DNA of 64,000 nt. Origin: VRUE01 sp963807425. Lineage in GTDB: Bacteria; Actinomycetota; Thermoleophilia; Solirubrobacterales; 70-9. The notes under the pieces were generated by a model. The model worked only from the letters and a program-made list of their open reading frames with translations. It was not told the DNA's origin and ran no database searches. The translations under genes and the position numbers were made by a program. Shown piece after piece: positions 17,646-26,236 of the stretch (positions within the stretch are counted from its first letter, which is position 1; each line of letters starts with the position of its first letter). Location: the NCBI GenBank assembly GCA_963807425.1, contig CAWEBZ010000003.1, forward strand, positions 1 to 64,000, in the 5' to 3' direction.

Positions 17646-18772
17646 CCGTCGCCGACGATCGGGTCGAGCTGGCGCATCCGCACCGATTCGGGCGTCATCG
17701 CCAGCGCCCGGTTGCGCAGTGCCCGCAGCGGTGCGCCTCGCAGGTGGACCAGCCGGCCCATGCGGCGCGACATGGTCATGGCCTGGGCGGCCCGGCGCCA
17801 GCGTCGCGCCTCATAGTCACGCAACGCTGCGGGGATGTCGGCGGCAGCGCTCAGCGACTCTCCCAGCACGATCGCGTCCTCGAGCGCCTGGCAGCCTCCC
17901 TGTCCGATGAAGGGGAGCATCGGGTGCGCCGCGTCGCCGAGCAGGGCGGCACGCTCGCTGCACCAGCGCTTGGTCGGCTTGCGGTCGAGCAGAGGATGCC
18001 TCAGCACGGTGGTGGCAGGGGTGGCTTCGATCGCCTTTGCGATCTCGGGTGCCCAGCCGCCATGGCGTTCGAGCAGGCCACCGATCGGGTCCGGCTCGGG
18101 CGGCTCATCCGCATTCCCACGCCTGGTTGCGAACCAGTAGAGACGGTTGCCGTCCACGGGCACGAGGCCGAAGGCACGGCCCGCCCCCCAGTACTCGCCT
18201 ACGCCGACGCTCATCTCCGGCATATCCACGATCGCCCGGTACGCGAGCAGGCCGGACTGCCGGGGCTCACTGTCTCCCAGTAGGTCCGTGCGGACGGCGG
18301 AGTGGATGCCGTCGGCGCCGATCAGCAGGTCCGCCTCGACAGCATCGCCCTGGCGGAGCTCAGCTTGCACGCCGCGGCCTGTTTCCTCGACACGGGTGAC
18401 CTCGACGCCGGTCTCAACCAGATCGGCGATGCCATCTGTCAAAAGAGCCCGGTGAAAGGTGCTGCGCTGCAGGAGGAGCAGTGGCTCCCCGTAGCGGCGT
18501 TCGATAGACGCCGGATCTGTTCGGGCCAGCAGCCGGCCGTCCCAGCGACGCAGGCCGGAATCGGCGGCGATGGGCGTTGGCTCCGGCAGGCGATCGGCGA
18601 CGCCGATCTTGCGCAGGGCCCGTACGGCGTTCGGCCAGAGGCTGATCCCGGCCCCGAGCGGCTCCAGATTTGGTCGCCGCTCCAGGATTCGAACCTCGAA
18701 ACCGGCGTCCAGCAGCACCCGTCCCACAGCCAGGCCGCCGATCCCAGCGCCGACGACGACCGCCCTTCTCAT
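17642..18772 (-). CDS. FAD-dependent aromatic-hydroxylase-like monooxygenase
   Basis: 376 residues. The Rossmann motif VVGAGIGGLAVG is at 5-17, the second FAD/NADPH motif is LIGADGIHSAVR near 150, and the third motif GDAAHPMLPFIGQGG is near 280. This is the group of PHBH-fold single-component flavin hydroxylases (UbiH, salicylate and 6-hydroxynicotinate hydroxylase relatives). The substrate cannot be assigned. The end overlaps the convergent P450 by 4 bp, so coregulation with it is not implied. Confidence 0.9.
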   Translation of the reverse strand: MRRAVVVGAGIGGLAVGRVLLDAGFEVRILERRPNLEPLGAGISLWPNAVRALRKIGVADRLPEPTPIAADSGLRRWDGRLLARTDPASIERRYGEPLLLLQRSTFHRALLTDGIADLVETGVEVTRVEETGRGVQAELRQGDAVEADLLIGADGIHSAVRTDLLGDSEPRQSGLLAYRAIVDMPEMSVGVGEYWGAGRAFGLVPVDGNRLYWFATRRGNADEPPEPDPIGGLLERHGGWAPEIAKAIEATPATTVLRHPLLDRKPTKRWCSERAALLGDAAHPMLPFIGQGGCQALEDAIVLGESLSAAADIPAALRDYEARRWRRAAQAMTMSRRMGRLVHLRGAPLRALRNRALAMTPESVRMRQLDPIVGDG

Positions 18773-18796
18773 CTTTAGCGAGTGGGCTCTACGACC

Positions 18797-21583
18797 TCAG
18801 CCGCAGCCGGTGTTGTTGCCGCACGATGAGCACGTGTAGCAAGAGCCAGTGCGCTGCATCATGCCGCCGCACTGCTCGCAGGCCGGGCCGAGCTCGAGGC
18901 CAGACATCTTGGCCGGGACCACCGGTGGGGTTTCGGTGAAGGCCGAGGAAGCCGGCTTGGACTTGCCGTTCCCATGGCCACCGTTGGCGGGACCTGCCGT
19001 GCCGCCGCTGGTGTCGATCCCGAGTCCGAGCTGGGTCGTCTCGGCGTCGCGCTTGGCGCGCACCTCTGGAGTGAGGATGCCGAGGTCCTCGAGCACGTCG
19101 GTGTCCTCGATGAAGCGGCTGCCGAGCCAGCGCATGATGTAGTCGGGCATCGACTTGGCGAAGGGGATCTCCGGGTTACCGGTGATGCCCTCCGGCTCGA
19201 AGCGCATGTAGCTGAACTTGCGCACGAAGTCTTCGAGCGGCACGCCGTACTGTAGGCCCAGCGAGATCGCCGTGGCGAAGGCATTGAGCAGCCCGCGCAT
19301 GGTCGAGCCCTCCTTGCCGATGTCGGTGAGGAAGATCTCGCCGACGGTGCCGTCGTCGTACTTGCCGGCTGTGATGTAGCCCTCGTGGCCGGCGATCGAG
19401 AACTTGTGGGTGATCGACTCGCGCTCGCGCGGCATGCGCTTGCGCTCCGGCGGCAGCGCGACGACCTCCTCCGCGCCCTTTTCCTCCTGTGCATCGGTGC
19501 GCAGCGCCTGCGCGGTCTTCGAGCCGTCGCGGTAGATCGCCAGCGCCTTGAGACCACCCTTCCAGCCGCGCGTGTAGGCGTCGGCGATGTCCTCGATGGT
19601 GGCCGTCTGCGGCAGGTTGACCGTCTTCGAGATCGCGCCGGAGATGAAGGGCTGGGTTGCGGCCATCATGTCGATGTGGCCGGTGTGGGAGATCGCCCGC
19701 TCTCCGACGGCGACGTCGAAGACCGGCAGGTGCTCCTCCTTCAGGTCGGGAGCCCCGACGATCGTGCTGTTCTCGGTGATGTAGGCAGCGATCTGCTCGA
19801 CTTGGGGCTCGGCATAGCCGAGCGTGCGCAGCGCCAGTGGCACTGAGCGGTTGGTGATCGTCATCTGGCCGCCGCCCACCAGCTCCTTGAACTTGACCAG
19901 CGAGAAGTCGGGCTCGATCCCGGTCGTGTCGCAGTCCATCAGGAAGCTGATCGTGCCGGTCGGCGCCAGCACTGTCGCCTGCGCATTGCGGTAGCCGTGC
20001 TCCTCGCCGAGCTCGACAGTCTCGTCCCAGGAGCGCTGCGCGGCCTCGAGCAGGTCGCCCTTGATCCCGGTCGCGTCGATGTCGTAGGAGGCATCGCGGT
20101 GCATTCGCATCACGCCGTTGTGGGGCTCGCGGTTCTTCTCGTACTCGTCGTAGGGCCCGGTCGCTCCGGCGGCGATCAGCGCCGACTGGCGGTAGGCGCG
20201 GCCGGTCATCAGCGCCGTGATCGCGGCGGCGACGTTGCGCCCCTCGGTCGAGTCGTAGGGCAGGCCGTCCGACATCAGCAGGGCGCCGAGGTTGGCGTAG
20301 CCGAGGCCGAGTTGGCGGAAGGCGTTGGCGTTGGCGGAGATCTCCTCGGTCGGATAGCTGGAGAAGCCGACGACGATCTCCTGGGCGAGGAAGACGATGT
20401 CGACTGCGTGCTCGAAGTCCTCGACGTCGAAGCTGCCGTCCTCACGGCGGAACTTCATCAGGTTGAGTGAGGCCAGGTTGCAGGCGGAGTCGTCGACGTG
20501 CATGTACTCCGAGCAGGGGTTAGAGGCGTTGATCCGCCCTGACTCCGGGCAGGTGTGCCAGCGGTTGATGATCGTGTCGTACTGCACGCCCGGGTCTGCG
20601 CAACGCCAGGCGGCGTCGGCGATCTGGTTCATCAGGTCGCGCGCCGGCAGCGTCTTGGTCGGCTTGCCGGTGGCGCGCGCGGTCAGGCTCCAGTCGCCGT
20701 CTGCCTCGACGGCCTCCATGAAGTCGTCGGTGACACGCACCGAGTTGTTGGCGTTCTGATACTGGATCGAGGTGAAGCCCTCGCCGTCGATCGACATGTC
20801 GAAGCCGGCTTCGCGCAGCGCTTCCGCCTTCTCCTCCTCTTTGGCCTTGCACCAGACGAAGTGCTCGATGTCCGGATGGTCGACGTCGAGCACGACCATC
20901 TTCGCCGCACGCCGCGTCTTGCCGCCGGACTTGATCGTCCCCGCCCAGGAGTCGGCGCCGCGCATGAAGCTGACCGGGCCGCTTGCCGTGCCGCCCTTCT
21001 GCAGCGGCTCCATCGAGCCGCGGATGTTGGAGAGGTTGATCCCCGAGCCCGAGCCGCCGCGGAAGATCTTGCCCTCCTTGGTGTTCCAGTCCAGGATCGA
21101 CTCCATATTGTCTTCGACGCTGAGGATGAAGCAGGCCGAGCACTGCGGGCGCTCCTCGAAGCCGACGTTGAACCAGACTGGAGAGTTGAAGGCCGCCTTC
21201 TGGTTGAGCAGGATCGAAGTCAGCTCCGCTTCGAAGGTCTCGGCGTCCTCAGCCGAGGCGAAGTAGCCGCCCTCGCGCCCCCAATCGGAGATCGTGCCCG
21301 CGACCCGCCCGATCATCTGTTTGACCGAGGACTCGCGCTTCTCGCTGCCGAGCTGCCCGCGGAAGTACTTCTGGGCGACGATGTTGGTCGCGTTCTGCGA
21401 CCAGCTCTTCGGGAACTCGACCCCGCGCTGCTCGAAGGCCGGGCTCTCCGGATTGCCGATCACCGCATCCCGTGTCTCCCACTCGATCTCGTCGAAGGGA
21501 TGCGTCCCGGCAGAGGAGAATCTGCGTTCGATCGCGAGGCCCTTGAGACCGTTTTTCGGGGCACTGGTGGCGGTCTGGGACAT
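18797..21583 (-). CDS. nrdJ: Vitamin B12-dependent ribonucleoside-diphosphate reductase (class II)
   Basis: Makes deoxyribonucleotides using adenosylcobalamin, so it works with or without oxygen. 928 residues from ATG 21583 (GAGGAG upstream). The catalytic-loop region reads INASNPCSEYMHVDDSACNL, the substrate region NSPVWFNVGF, and the C-terminus has a zinc-like cluster of CxxC motifs (CEQCGG, CYTCSSCG) that serves thioredoxin-dependent re-reduction. There is no intein or ATP-cone insertion. Upstream I see no cobalamin riboswitch and no clear NrdR box. It is a single-gene unit. Confidence 0.96.
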   Translation of the reverse strand: MSQTATSAPKNGLKGLAIERRFSSAGTHPFDEIEWETRDAVIGNPESPAFEQRGVEFPKSWSQNATNIVAQKYFRGQLGSEKRESSVKQMIGRVAGTISDWGREGGYFASAEDAETFEAELTSILLNQKAAFNSPVWFNVGFEERPQCSACFILSVEDNMESILDWNTKEGKIFRGGSGSGINLSNIRGSMEPLQKGGTASGPVSFMRGADSWAGTIKSGGKTRRAAKMVVLDVDHPDIEHFVWCKAKEEEKAEALREAGFDMSIDGEGFTSIQYQNANNSVRVTDDFMEAVEADGDWSLTARATGKPTKTLPARDLMNQIADAAWRCADPGVQYDTIINRWHTCPESGRINASNPCSEYMHVDDSACNLASLNLMKFRREDGSFDVEDFEHAVDIVFLAQEIVVGFSSYPTEEISANANAFRQLGLGYANLGALLMSDGLPYDSTEGRNVAAAITALMTGRAYRQSALIAAGATGPYDEYEKNREPHNGVMRMHRDASYDIDATGIKGDLLEAAQRSWDETVELGEEHGYRNAQATVLAPTGTISFLMDCDTTGIEPDFSLVKFKELVGGGQMTITNRSVPLALRTLGYAEPQVEQIAAYITENSTIVGAPDLKEEHLPVFDVAVGERAISHTGHIDMMAATQPFISGAISKTVNLPQTATIEDIADAYTRGWKGGLKALAIYRDGSKTAQALRTDAQEEKGAEEVVALPPERKRMPRERESITHKFSIAGHEGYITAGKYDDGTVGEIFLTDIGKEGSTMRGLLNAFATAISLGLQYGVPLEDFVRKFSYMRFEPEGITGNPEIPFAKSMPDYIMRWLGSRFIEDTDVLEDLGILTPEVRAKRDAETTQLGLGIDTSGGTAGPANGGHGNGKSKPASSAFTETPPVVPAKMSGLELGPACEQCGGMMQRTGSCYTCSSCGNNTGCG

Positions 21584-21700
21584 CAAACTTCTCCTCTCGC
21601 AGCGACTTTCGGGGGTAACTACGCAGGATCGTCGTTGAGTCGGACGTAATTCGTTGCGCCCATACCCGCAAATCCCGGAGATTTCGCTTGCTTCCTATGT

Positions 21701-22468
21701 ATGGTGACAAGAGTGGCTGGCGGGCGAAAAGTTGCACGCGAGGCGATGGGCGAGCGGGCGGCCGCGGCGCGGGACGCGGTCGAAGAGCGTGCCACCGCCG
21801 CCAAGGACGCCGCATCCGACGCGCTCGCCGCGGTCAAGCCAAAGCTGCGCGGGGTCTCGCACGAGTGGGCCTTCTTCGTCTCTCTTTTCCTCGGCGCCGG
21901 GCTGATTGTTGCCGCCAAGACCCCAGAGGCGACCCTCGCGGTGGCGATCTACGCGGTCAGTCTCTCGGCCCTGCTCGGAACCAGCGCTCTCTATCACCGG
22001 GTCAACTGGACTCGGCCGAACGTGCGCCGCTGGATGCGCCGGCTCGACCACTCGATGATCTTCTTCCTCATCGCTGGCACCTACACGCCGTTTGCCCTGC
22101 TGGTCCTCGACGGCCCGCTCGCCGACGTAATCCTGGCGGTGGTCTGGATCGGAGCGATCGCCGGCGCCGTGGTCGAGATGGTCTGGATCGACCATCCGAA
22201 GTGGGTCGCAGCGCTGATCTACATGTCGCTGGGCTGGGTTGCTGCCATCGCTTTCCCGGGGCTCTGGAGTGAGATGGGGGTGACCGGGACCCTTCTGGTC
22301 GCCGTCGGCGGCATCCTTTACACCGCGGGCGCCGTCGTCTACGCCACCCAGCGCCCCAATCCCAACCCCCGCGTCTTCGGCTACCACGAGGTCTTCCACC
22401 TGCTCGTCATCGCCGCCGCCGCCGCCCAATTCGCTGCGGTCGCCTTTTTCGCCCTGCCGGCTGCTTAA
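21701..22468 (+). CDS. Hemolysin III family (PAQR-like) membrane protein
   Basis: 255 residues. After a charged, helical N-terminus (about 1-48) come seven predicted membrane helices. Family motifs are SALYHRVNW (near 103), LDHSMIFFLIAGTYTPF (near 118) and the terminal GYHEVFHLLVIAAA, providing the conserved Ser, Asp and His residues of the PAQR/HlyIII zinc site. The N-terminal segment is an extension compared with classical HlyIII and looks amphipathic. It overlaps the convergent FMN reductase by 4 bp. Confidence 0.9.
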   Translation: MVTRVAGGRKVAREAMGERAAAARDAVEERATAAKDAASDALAAVKPKLRGVSHEWAFFVSLFLGAGLIVAAKTPEATLAVAIYAVSLSALLGTSALYHRVNWTRPNVRRWMRRLDHSMIFFLIAGTYTPFALLVLDGPLADVILAVVWIGAIAGAVVEMVWIDHPKWVAALIYMSLGWVAAIAFPGLWSEMGVTGTLLVAVGGILYTAGAVVYATQRPNPNPRVFGYHEVFHLLVIAAAAAQFAAVAFFALPAA

Positions 22469-23028
22469 GCCGCAACCAGCTCCGTCTCTTGCTCTGCCGC
22501 GGCGACCAGCTCGGCGAGGAGCTCCTCCAGCTGCTCGGACTGCTGCGGTGGGAGCTCTAGGCGTCCGTCCGCGACCGGGAGCTCCTGCGCTCGCGCCACC
22601 GGCAGCTCCGCCTCGATCACGCGGCCGCCCATCGCGCCCAGCACCTTGCGCAGCTCGGCCTGCGCCCAGACGGCGCCGAACATCCCGGTCGAGGCGCCGA
22701 TCGCGGCTGCGGGCTTGCCGTTGAGAGCGCTCTGCCCGGCCGGGCGCGAGACCCAGTCGAGGGCGTTCTTGAGCTGACCAGGGATCGAGTGGTTGTACTC
22801 GGGGGTCGCGATCAGGACCGCGTCGGCATCCCGCACCGCCTCGCGCAGCGCTCGCACCGGCTCGGGGGCGCCGGCGGCGTCGACGTCCTCGTCGTAGGCC
22901 GGAACCTCGCGCAGGCGCTCGAACTCGACCAGCTCCGCTCCGGCGGGCAGCCGCTCGGCGGCCGCCCGCAGCAGGGCACCGTTGAACGATCCCTGTCGCA
23001 GGCTGCCGGAGATGCCGAGCACCCGCAT
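22465..23028 (-). CDS. NADPH-dependent FMN reductase
   Basis: 187 residues with a flavodoxin-like fold. The FMN-phosphate loop is SGSLRQGSFNGALLRAA at about 7-23, and TPEYNHSIPGQLKNALDWVSRP (about 74-95) is the family signature. It should reduce FMN, quinones or azo dyes with NAD(P)H. It lies 2 bp downstream of the YceI gene, in one operon facing a MarR regulator, which suggests an electrophile or redox stress response. Confidence 0.92.
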   Translation of the reverse strand: MRVLGISGSLRQGSFNGALLRAAAERLPAGAELVEFERLREVPAYDEDVDAAGAPEPVRALREAVRDADAVLIATPEYNHSIPGQLKNALDWVSRPAGQSALNGKPAAAIGASTGMFGAVWAQAELRKVLGAMGGRVIEAELPVARAQELPVADGRLELPPQQSEQLEELLAELVAAAEQETELVAA

Positions 23029-23030
23029 CT

Positions 23031-23582
23031 CTACTCGGCCTCCTCGACCAGCTCCAGCTCGACCGCGATCGACACCTCGTAGTCGAGAACCTCTCCGCCG
23101 CTTGGCAGCTCGGCGTTCCAGTCGAGCCCGAAGCTGCGCCGGTCGACGCTCGCCTCCAGCGAGAGGCCGACGCGGGAGTTGCCGGCGAGGTCGGCACCGA
23201 GCCGGGCAAAGCGACCGCTCGCCTCGACCTCGTGCTTGGTGCCGCGGATCTCCAGCTCACCGCGAAGACGCGCCGTGCCGTCCTCGTCGACGCTCAGCTC
23301 GCTGGTCTCGAAGCTGAGGCGCGGGTGGCGCTCGGCGTCGAAGAACTCGGGCGAGAGGAGATGGCCCTTGAGCTGCGCCTCGTCGATGTCGATGCTGGCG
23401 ACGTCGACCGTGCCCTCGAGCCGCGGCTCATCGCCGCCGCTGAGGCGAGCCTCGTAGGAGTCGAAGCCGCTGCGAAAGGTCGACAGCCCGTTGTGGACCA
23501 CGGCAAAGCCGACCGAGGAGTGGACGGGGTCCACCGAGTAGGTCGCTACCGGGATTGCCTGGTTGATCGTTTGCGTGCTCAT
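23031..23582 (-). CDS. YceI-like protein
   Basis: 183 residues from ATG 23582, with AAGGAG 9 bp upstream. It is a YceI-type lipocalin-fold domain, known to bind isoprenoid or other amphiphilic ligands. Typical segments are YSVDPVHSSVGFAVVHNGLSTFRSG (in the first 40 residues, read in parts), the ASIDIDEAQLKGHLLSPEFFDAERHPRLSF region, and the final SFGLDWNAELPSGG. There is no signal peptide, so it is cytoplasmic. It is the first gene of the unit with the FMN reductase. Confidence 0.9.
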   Translation of the reverse strand: MSTQTINQAIPVATYSVDPVHSSVGFAVVHNGLSTFRSGFDSYEARLSGGDEPRLEGTVDVASIDIDEAQLKGHLLSPEFFDAERHPRLSFETSELSVDEDGTARLRGELEIRGTKHEVEASGRFARLGADLAGNSRVGLSLEASVDRRSFGLDWNAELPSGGEVLDYEVSIAVELELVEEAE

Positions 23583-23630
23583 CGCGCTCTCCTTGAGGTA
23601 GTTGCCAAACAAATCTTTGACGCAGAAACA

Positions 23631-23658
23631 ATCGTAGCAGAAAAGCTTGACTTCACAA
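23631..23658 (-). promoter_or_regulatory. Probable promoter of the yceI-FMN reductase operon
   Basis: On the minus strand, TTGTGA (23658-23653) and TACGAT (23636-23631) are separated by 16 bp, a reasonable sigma-70 type promoter about 50 bp upstream of the YceI start. It lies between two copies of a TTGYTTGG(N)CAA-like motif (23601-23612 reversed and 23662-23673), which may be MarR sites. Confidence 0.4.
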
Positions 23659-23697
23659 CTATTGCTTGGACAACATTTATCTGGGATGATCTAAGTG

Positions 23698-24183
23698 ATG
23701 AGTGAGCAAGCGACCGCAACTAGGGATCGCGACAGCGCGGCAAAGAACAGTCCCCACGGCGATGCCTGGGGCGCGCTGACGCGTACGCACGCGGCGATCG
23801 TCCAGCGCTTGCAGGAAGTCCTGTCCTCCTCCGACTTCCCACCGCTGCCTTGGTACGAGGTGCTGGCAACGGTCGCCGAGGCGCCTGAGCAGCGGTTGAA
23901 GATGGGGGATCTCGCCGAGGCGCTGGTGATCACCCGTGGTGGCCTGACCAAGCTGGTCGACCGCCTGGTCAAGGCCGGCCTGCTGGAGCGGACCTTCTGC
24001 GAGACGGACCGCCGGGTCAGCTACGCGACCCTGACTTCATCGGGCCGCGACCTGCTCGCCGAGATGCGCCCGGTCGTGATCGCCGAGCTAGAGATTGCCT
24101 TCTCCGCCAACCTCAGCGTCAGTCAGGCGAAGGAGCTGCGGGTCACCCTCGACAGCGTGCGCGCCTCGGCCTGCAACGGCTGA
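23698..24183 (+). CDS. MarR-family transcriptional regulator
   Basis: 161 residues with a winged helix: helix-turn-helix MGDLAEALVITRGGLTKLVDRLVKAGLLERT near 70-100 (read in parts), wing TFCETDRRVSYATLTSSGR. The ATG at 23698 is chosen over the adjoining GTG at 23695. It is divergent from yceI/FMN reductase, the usual layout for a MarR repressor of a stress-response operon. The ligand is unknown; the FMN reductase suggests quinones or another electrophile. Confidence 0.9.
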   Translation: MSEQATATRDRDSAAKNSPHGDAWGALTRTHAAIVQRLQEVLSSSDFPPLPWYEVLATVAEAPEQRLKMGDLAEALVITRGGLTKLVDRLVKAGLLERTFCETDRRVSYATLTSSGRDLLAEMRPVVIAELEIAFSANLSVSQAKELRVTLDSVRASACNG

Positions 24184-24187
24184 AAGC

Positions 24188-24934
24188 TCAGGCGAGCGAG
24201 GCCGCGGCGCGCTCTTTGGCCGCCTCGATCAGGGTCAGCAGCTCGGGCTCCAGCCCGTCGCGGATCAGGCCGACCGGATCGGGCTCGCCGTTGACGATCC
24301 CCTCGAAGAACTCCTTGCGGTCCTGGTAGGTGGGCAGTGTGCCCTTCGCCCAGCCGCGGGCGTCGTTGAGGATCACCGCGAGGCGGGCGTACTCCTCGCC
24401 GAAAAGCTCCGAGATCTCCCGCTTCATCCGCTTCGCCAGGGCGGGGGAGGCGCCGGCGGTCGAGATCGCGATCGCCAGCGGGCCGGTGCGGACGATCGCC
24501 GGCAGGATGAAGTTGCAGAGCGGCGGCACGTCGACGACATTGACCAGCATCGCCCGCTTCTCGGCGTCGTCGTAGACGCCGATGTTGACCTCGCTGTCAT
24601 CGGTGGCGGCGATCACCATGAAGACGCCCTCGAGGTCAGCTTCACCGGCGTAGGCGCGCCGCTCCCACTCGATCGATCCCTCGGCGGCGAGGCTCTCCAG
24701 CTCAGGGTGGGCGGTCGGCGCGATCAGCGTTACATCGGCGTCGCAGGCGAGCAGGCCCTCGACCTTCTCCAGGCCGATGTCGCCGCCGCCGATCACCAGG
24801 CAGCGCCGCCCCTTCAGCTTCAGGCAGGCGATGTAGAAGGGCGTCTCCAGCATGTCGCGCACGCAGGACTGGTCGCAGATCCCCTTGCGCAGCTGGCAGA
24901 CGCACTCCTTGCCGGCATAGGCCTGAGCGGGCAT
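24188..24934 (-). CDS. Precorrin-2 dehydrogenase/sirohydrochlorin ferrochelatase-like protein
   Basis: 248 residues of the Met8/CysG N-terminal family, which oxidises precorrin-2 with NAD+ on the way to sirohaem or B12. The Rossmann motif is VIGGGDIGLEKVEGLL at about 47-62; VVDVPPLCNFILPAI and TAGASPALAKRMKREI match the family core. Unusual is the first 28 residues with cysteines at 11, 13, 20 and 24 (CVC, then C and C), not part of the ordinary fold. An internal start (ATG at residue 28, MLETPFYIACL) would remove it. Confidence 0.85.
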   Translation of the reverse strand: MPAQAYAGKECVCQLRKGICDQSCVRDMLETPFYIACLKLKGRRCLVIGGGDIGLEKVEGLLACDADVTLIAPTAHPELESLAAEGSIEWERRAYAGEADLEGVFMVIAATDDSEVNIGVYDDAEKRAMLVNVVDVPPLCNFILPAIVRTGPLAIAISTAGASPALAKRMKREISELFGEEYARLAVILNDARGWAKGTLPTYQDRKEFFEGIVNGEPDPVGLIRDGLEPELLTLIEAAKERAAASLA

Positions 24935-24964
24935 AGACGGAAGGTTAGTGATGCGGCCCGGGAC

Positions 24965-25588
24965 CTAGGCCACGCTCCTCGCGCGCGCATCCCACATCCG
25001 CTCCATCTGCCGCATCAAAGCGGGGTACACGATCCAGTACCGGAAGGGCTTGATCAGGGCCATGTAGGCCCTGCCGAAGGCGCCGCGGGGCTTGACGTAG
25101 ACGGCCATCCGGCCCTCGTAGCGACCCTCGCCCACCTCGACCCAGGACAGGTGTGCGACGCCGTGGACGGTCTTGTTCGAGAGCTCGGCGGCGGCCTCGC
25201 GATCGGGCCGGTAGAGGGGGACGAAGGGCAGCGAGCCGAAGTTCATGTCCGAGGTGGTGTCGCGCAGGTCGGGTGGGAGGCGGTCGCGCAGGGAGCGCTC
25301 GGTGGCGCCCGGGATCGGCAGCTCGCCGGGCTCCTGGCTATCGACCGAGGTCGAGATCTCGCCCAGGTCGAACCATTTGCCGAGGCGATCGCGGAGGTTC
25401 CAGAGGAAGCGAGTCGGGCGGGATTCGATGTCGGACGGGTCGACGGAACCGGCCAGATCGAGCAGGCCCTGGAAGTCCTCGGGGCCTCCCCGCGTGGGCA
25501 AGGCCCAGAAATCCTCCAAGGTGAAGTCGGGAACGAGCTCGTGGATGCGCCAGGGGCGGCATTCCTGCTCGGCGTTCGGGAGCTTCAT
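24965..25588 (-). CDS. DUF2867 family protein
   Basis: 207 residues from the ATG at 25588 (MKLPNAEQEC). The HVVPD-like opening (IHELVPDFTLEDFWALPT) and the C-terminal LSWVEVGEGRYEGRMAVYVKPRG, then GRAYMALIKPFRYWIVYPALM, match the DUF2867/SRPBCC-like family of putative lipid- or polyketide-related proteins. Its biochemical role is unknown. It is divergent from a TetR regulator, and the intergenic region carries two copies of one palindrome. Confidence 0.8.
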   Translation of the reverse strand: MKLPNAEQECRPWRIHELVPDFTLEDFWALPTRGGPEDFQGLLDLAGSVDPSDIESRPTRFLWNLRDRLGKWFDLGEISTSVDSQEPGELPIPGATERSLRDRLPPDLRDTTSDMNFGSLPFVPLYRPDREAAAELSNKTVHGVAHLSWVEVGEGRYEGRMAVYVKPRGAFGRAYMALIKPFRYWIVYPALMRQMERMWDARARSVA

Positions 25589-25601
25589 GTCAGGCCTCCA
25601 T

Positions 25602-25619
25602 CCATACGGTGTCGTATGG
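25602..25619. promoter_or_regulatory. TetR operator, site 1
   Basis: Dyad CCATACGG-TG-TCGTATGG with 7 of 8 arm positions matching, 14 bp upstream of the DUF2867 start. It shares the core ATACGGTGYCGTAT with a second copy centred 44 bp away. Confidence 0.65.
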
Positions 25620-25647
25620 ACATTAGGCGGGCGGCTTGCATCTGTCA

Positions 25648-25661
25648 ATACGGTGCCGTAT
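25648..25661. promoter_or_regulatory. TetR operator, site 2
   Basis: Palindrome ATACGG-TG-CCGTAT with perfect arms, 10 bp upstream of the tetR start. Its placement at the regulator's own start suggests autoregulation; site 1 would serve the divergent DUF2867 gene. Confidence 0.7.
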
Positions 25662-25671
25662 AGATGTGCCG

Positions 25672-26235
25672 ATGGCCAAGGTCCGGACTCCCCGCAGCGC
25701 ATGGATCGAGGCGGCGCTGCAGGCGCTGGCGGCCGGCGGGCCGGATGGCATCCGGGTCGAGGCGCTGGCGGCGCGCCTGGGGGTCTCCAAGGGCGGCTTC
25801 TACTGGCACTTCAAGGACCGGTCGGCGCTGCTGGAGGAGATGCTCGACAGCTGGGAGCAGAGCGTGGTCGGCGACGTCATCGCCGAGGTCGAGAGCGAGC
25901 CGGGTGAGTCGCGCGCCAAGCTCCAGCACCTCTTCGAGCTGGCCTTCCACGCCTCGCCCGACCTGCTGCCCGTGGAGCTGGCGCTGCGCGACTGGTCGCG
26001 GCGTGACGACGCGGTCGCGGCCCGCCTCCACCGGGTCGACAATCGGCGCATGGAGTACCTGCGCTCGCTGTTCGGGCCCATCTGCGTCGACGAGGCCGAG
26101 GCCGAGGCACGCAGCATCCTCGCCTTCTCCCTCTTCATCGGCAGCAACTTCATCCTCGCCGAGCACCGAGGCAGGAGCCGGGCCGAGGTTCTGCAGCTCG
26201 CGATCGACCGGCTGCTCGCCGAGTCCTGGGGCTGA
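25672..26235 (+). CDS. TetR-family transcriptional regulator
   Basis: 187 residues from the ATG at 25672. The N-terminal helix-turn-helix reads AWIEAALQALAAGGPDGIRVEALAARLGVSKGGFYWHFKDRSALLEEML (positions 10-58, read in parts), a canonical TetR domain; the C-terminal ligand domain is all helical. It should repress the divergent DUF2867 gene through the two ATACGGTGYCGTAT sites. The effector is unknown. A DCC-family gene starts just after its stop. Confidence 0.93.
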   Translation: MAKVRTPRSAWIEAALQALAAGGPDGIRVEALAARLGVSKGGFYWHFKDRSALLEEMLDSWEQSVVGDVIAEVESEPGESRAKLQHLFELAFHASPDLLPVELALRDWSRRDDAVAARLHRVDNRRMEYLRSLFGPICVDEAEAEARSILAFSLFIGSNFILAEHRGRSRAEVLQLAIDRLLAESWG

Positions 26236-26236
26236 G

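Noticed and set aside
18797..21700. Cobalamin riboswitch or NrdR box before nrdJ
   Set aside because: Neither the conserved B12-box nor a paired ACACT-like NrdR motif can be seen upstream of the start.
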